The position numbers and the translations under genes are program-made. The notes beneath the pieces were generated by a model. That model ran no database searches and was not told the origin of the DNA. It saw nothing but the letters and a program-made list of their open reading frames with translations. A stretch of DNA of 5,714 bases from Alphaproteobacteria bacterium. GTDB taxonomy: Bacteria; Pseudomonadota; Alphaproteobacteria; Geminicoccales; Geminicoccaceae. Position 1 is the first letter of the stretch; each line of letters begins with the position of its first letter. Positions 5,649 through 5,714 of the stretch are shown in pieces. Location: contig JALSRW010000022.1 of the NCBI GenBank assembly GCA_026984595.1, positions 1-5,714 of the forward strand. Direction: 5' to 3'.

Positions 5649-5714
5649 GTGCGCTTTCGTCTCGCCACCTTCAATCTCGAAAACCTGGGAGCCGAGGAAG
5701 GGCCTCCCCTGGAG
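5649..5714 (+). CDS. Start of an endonuclease/exonuclease/phosphatase-family protein (3' partial)
   Basis: Twenty-two codons from GTG 5649 run open to the window edge and read VRFRLATFNLENL followed by a Glu/Pro-rich stretch; the first residue would be Met. The pattern R-x-A-TFN-L-E-N-L is how many Mg-dependent EEP-fold proteins (DNase I/exonuclease III-like) begin, the Asn belonging to the active site. It starts 19 bases after the glpK stop, and no clear ribosome site precedes it. Substrate and subfamily cannot be told from so little; nuclease, phosphodiesterase and sugar-phosphatase members all exist. Confidence 0.6.
   Translation, partial: MRFRLATFNLENLGAEEGPPLE

Noticed and set aside
5630..5650. 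Terminator or operator after glpK (ACCGGT palindrome at 5645-5650)
   Set aside because: The palindrome is only six bases, the flanks do not pair, and the next gene starts at 5649.
1..5714. Novel defence system, mobile element, CRISPR array or tRNA
   Set aside because: No repeat-spacer pattern, transposase motif, inverted-repeat ends or tRNA-like sequence was seen; base composition is even and genes are tightly packed.

Overview
The window is a GC-rich piece of bacterial chromosome with all genes on the + strand. Two kinds of evidence point to a Gram-negative proteobacterium, most likely an alphaproteobacterium: a lipoprotein with a peptidoglycan-binding OmpA domain, and a binding-protein-dependent transporter of the PhnD/PhnC/PhnE/PhnE type with two separate permease genes. 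The taxon is an inference; no rRNA or marker gene is present.

Positions 1-3377 hold a phosphonate-type ABC importer in the order phnD (5' end outside the window), phnC, phnE1, phnE2. The encoded parts are a periplasmic binding protein, an ATPase and two paralogous membrane subunits that would form a heterodimeric pore. The last three genes are tightly packed: phnC and phnE1 overlap by one base, and phnE1 and phnE2 are one base apart. The only gap, between phnD and phnC, holds a strong RNA hairpin (889-920) between a purine-rich Shine-Dalgarno-like tract and the phnC ATG. The ligand (phosphonate, phosphite or another reduced or esterified phosphorus compound) cannot be read from the sequence, and no C-P lyase or phosphite oxidation gene is in the window.

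Positions 3378-4096 hold a 59-base spacer with a possible extended -10 promoter. It is followed by a 219-residue outer-membrane lipoprotein (signal peptide with lipobox, glycine zipper, OmpA-like domain) that starts at a GTG. Positions 4124-5629 encode a full-length glycerol kinase (glpK) with a strong ribosome binding site. Its catalytic residues are intact, but it lacks the fructose-1,6-bisphosphate loop known from E. coli. At the right edge the first 22 codons of another gene (5649 onward) look like the N-terminus of an endonuclease/exonuclease/phosphatase-family protein.

The importer genes clearly work together. The lipoprotein, glycerol kinase and last gene are co-directional neighbours with no evident shared pathway beyond a loose phosphorus/carbon theme. 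I see no mobile element, CRISPR array, tRNA or defence system. The most interesting item is the phnD-phnC intercistronic structure; the rest looks like ordinary core genome.
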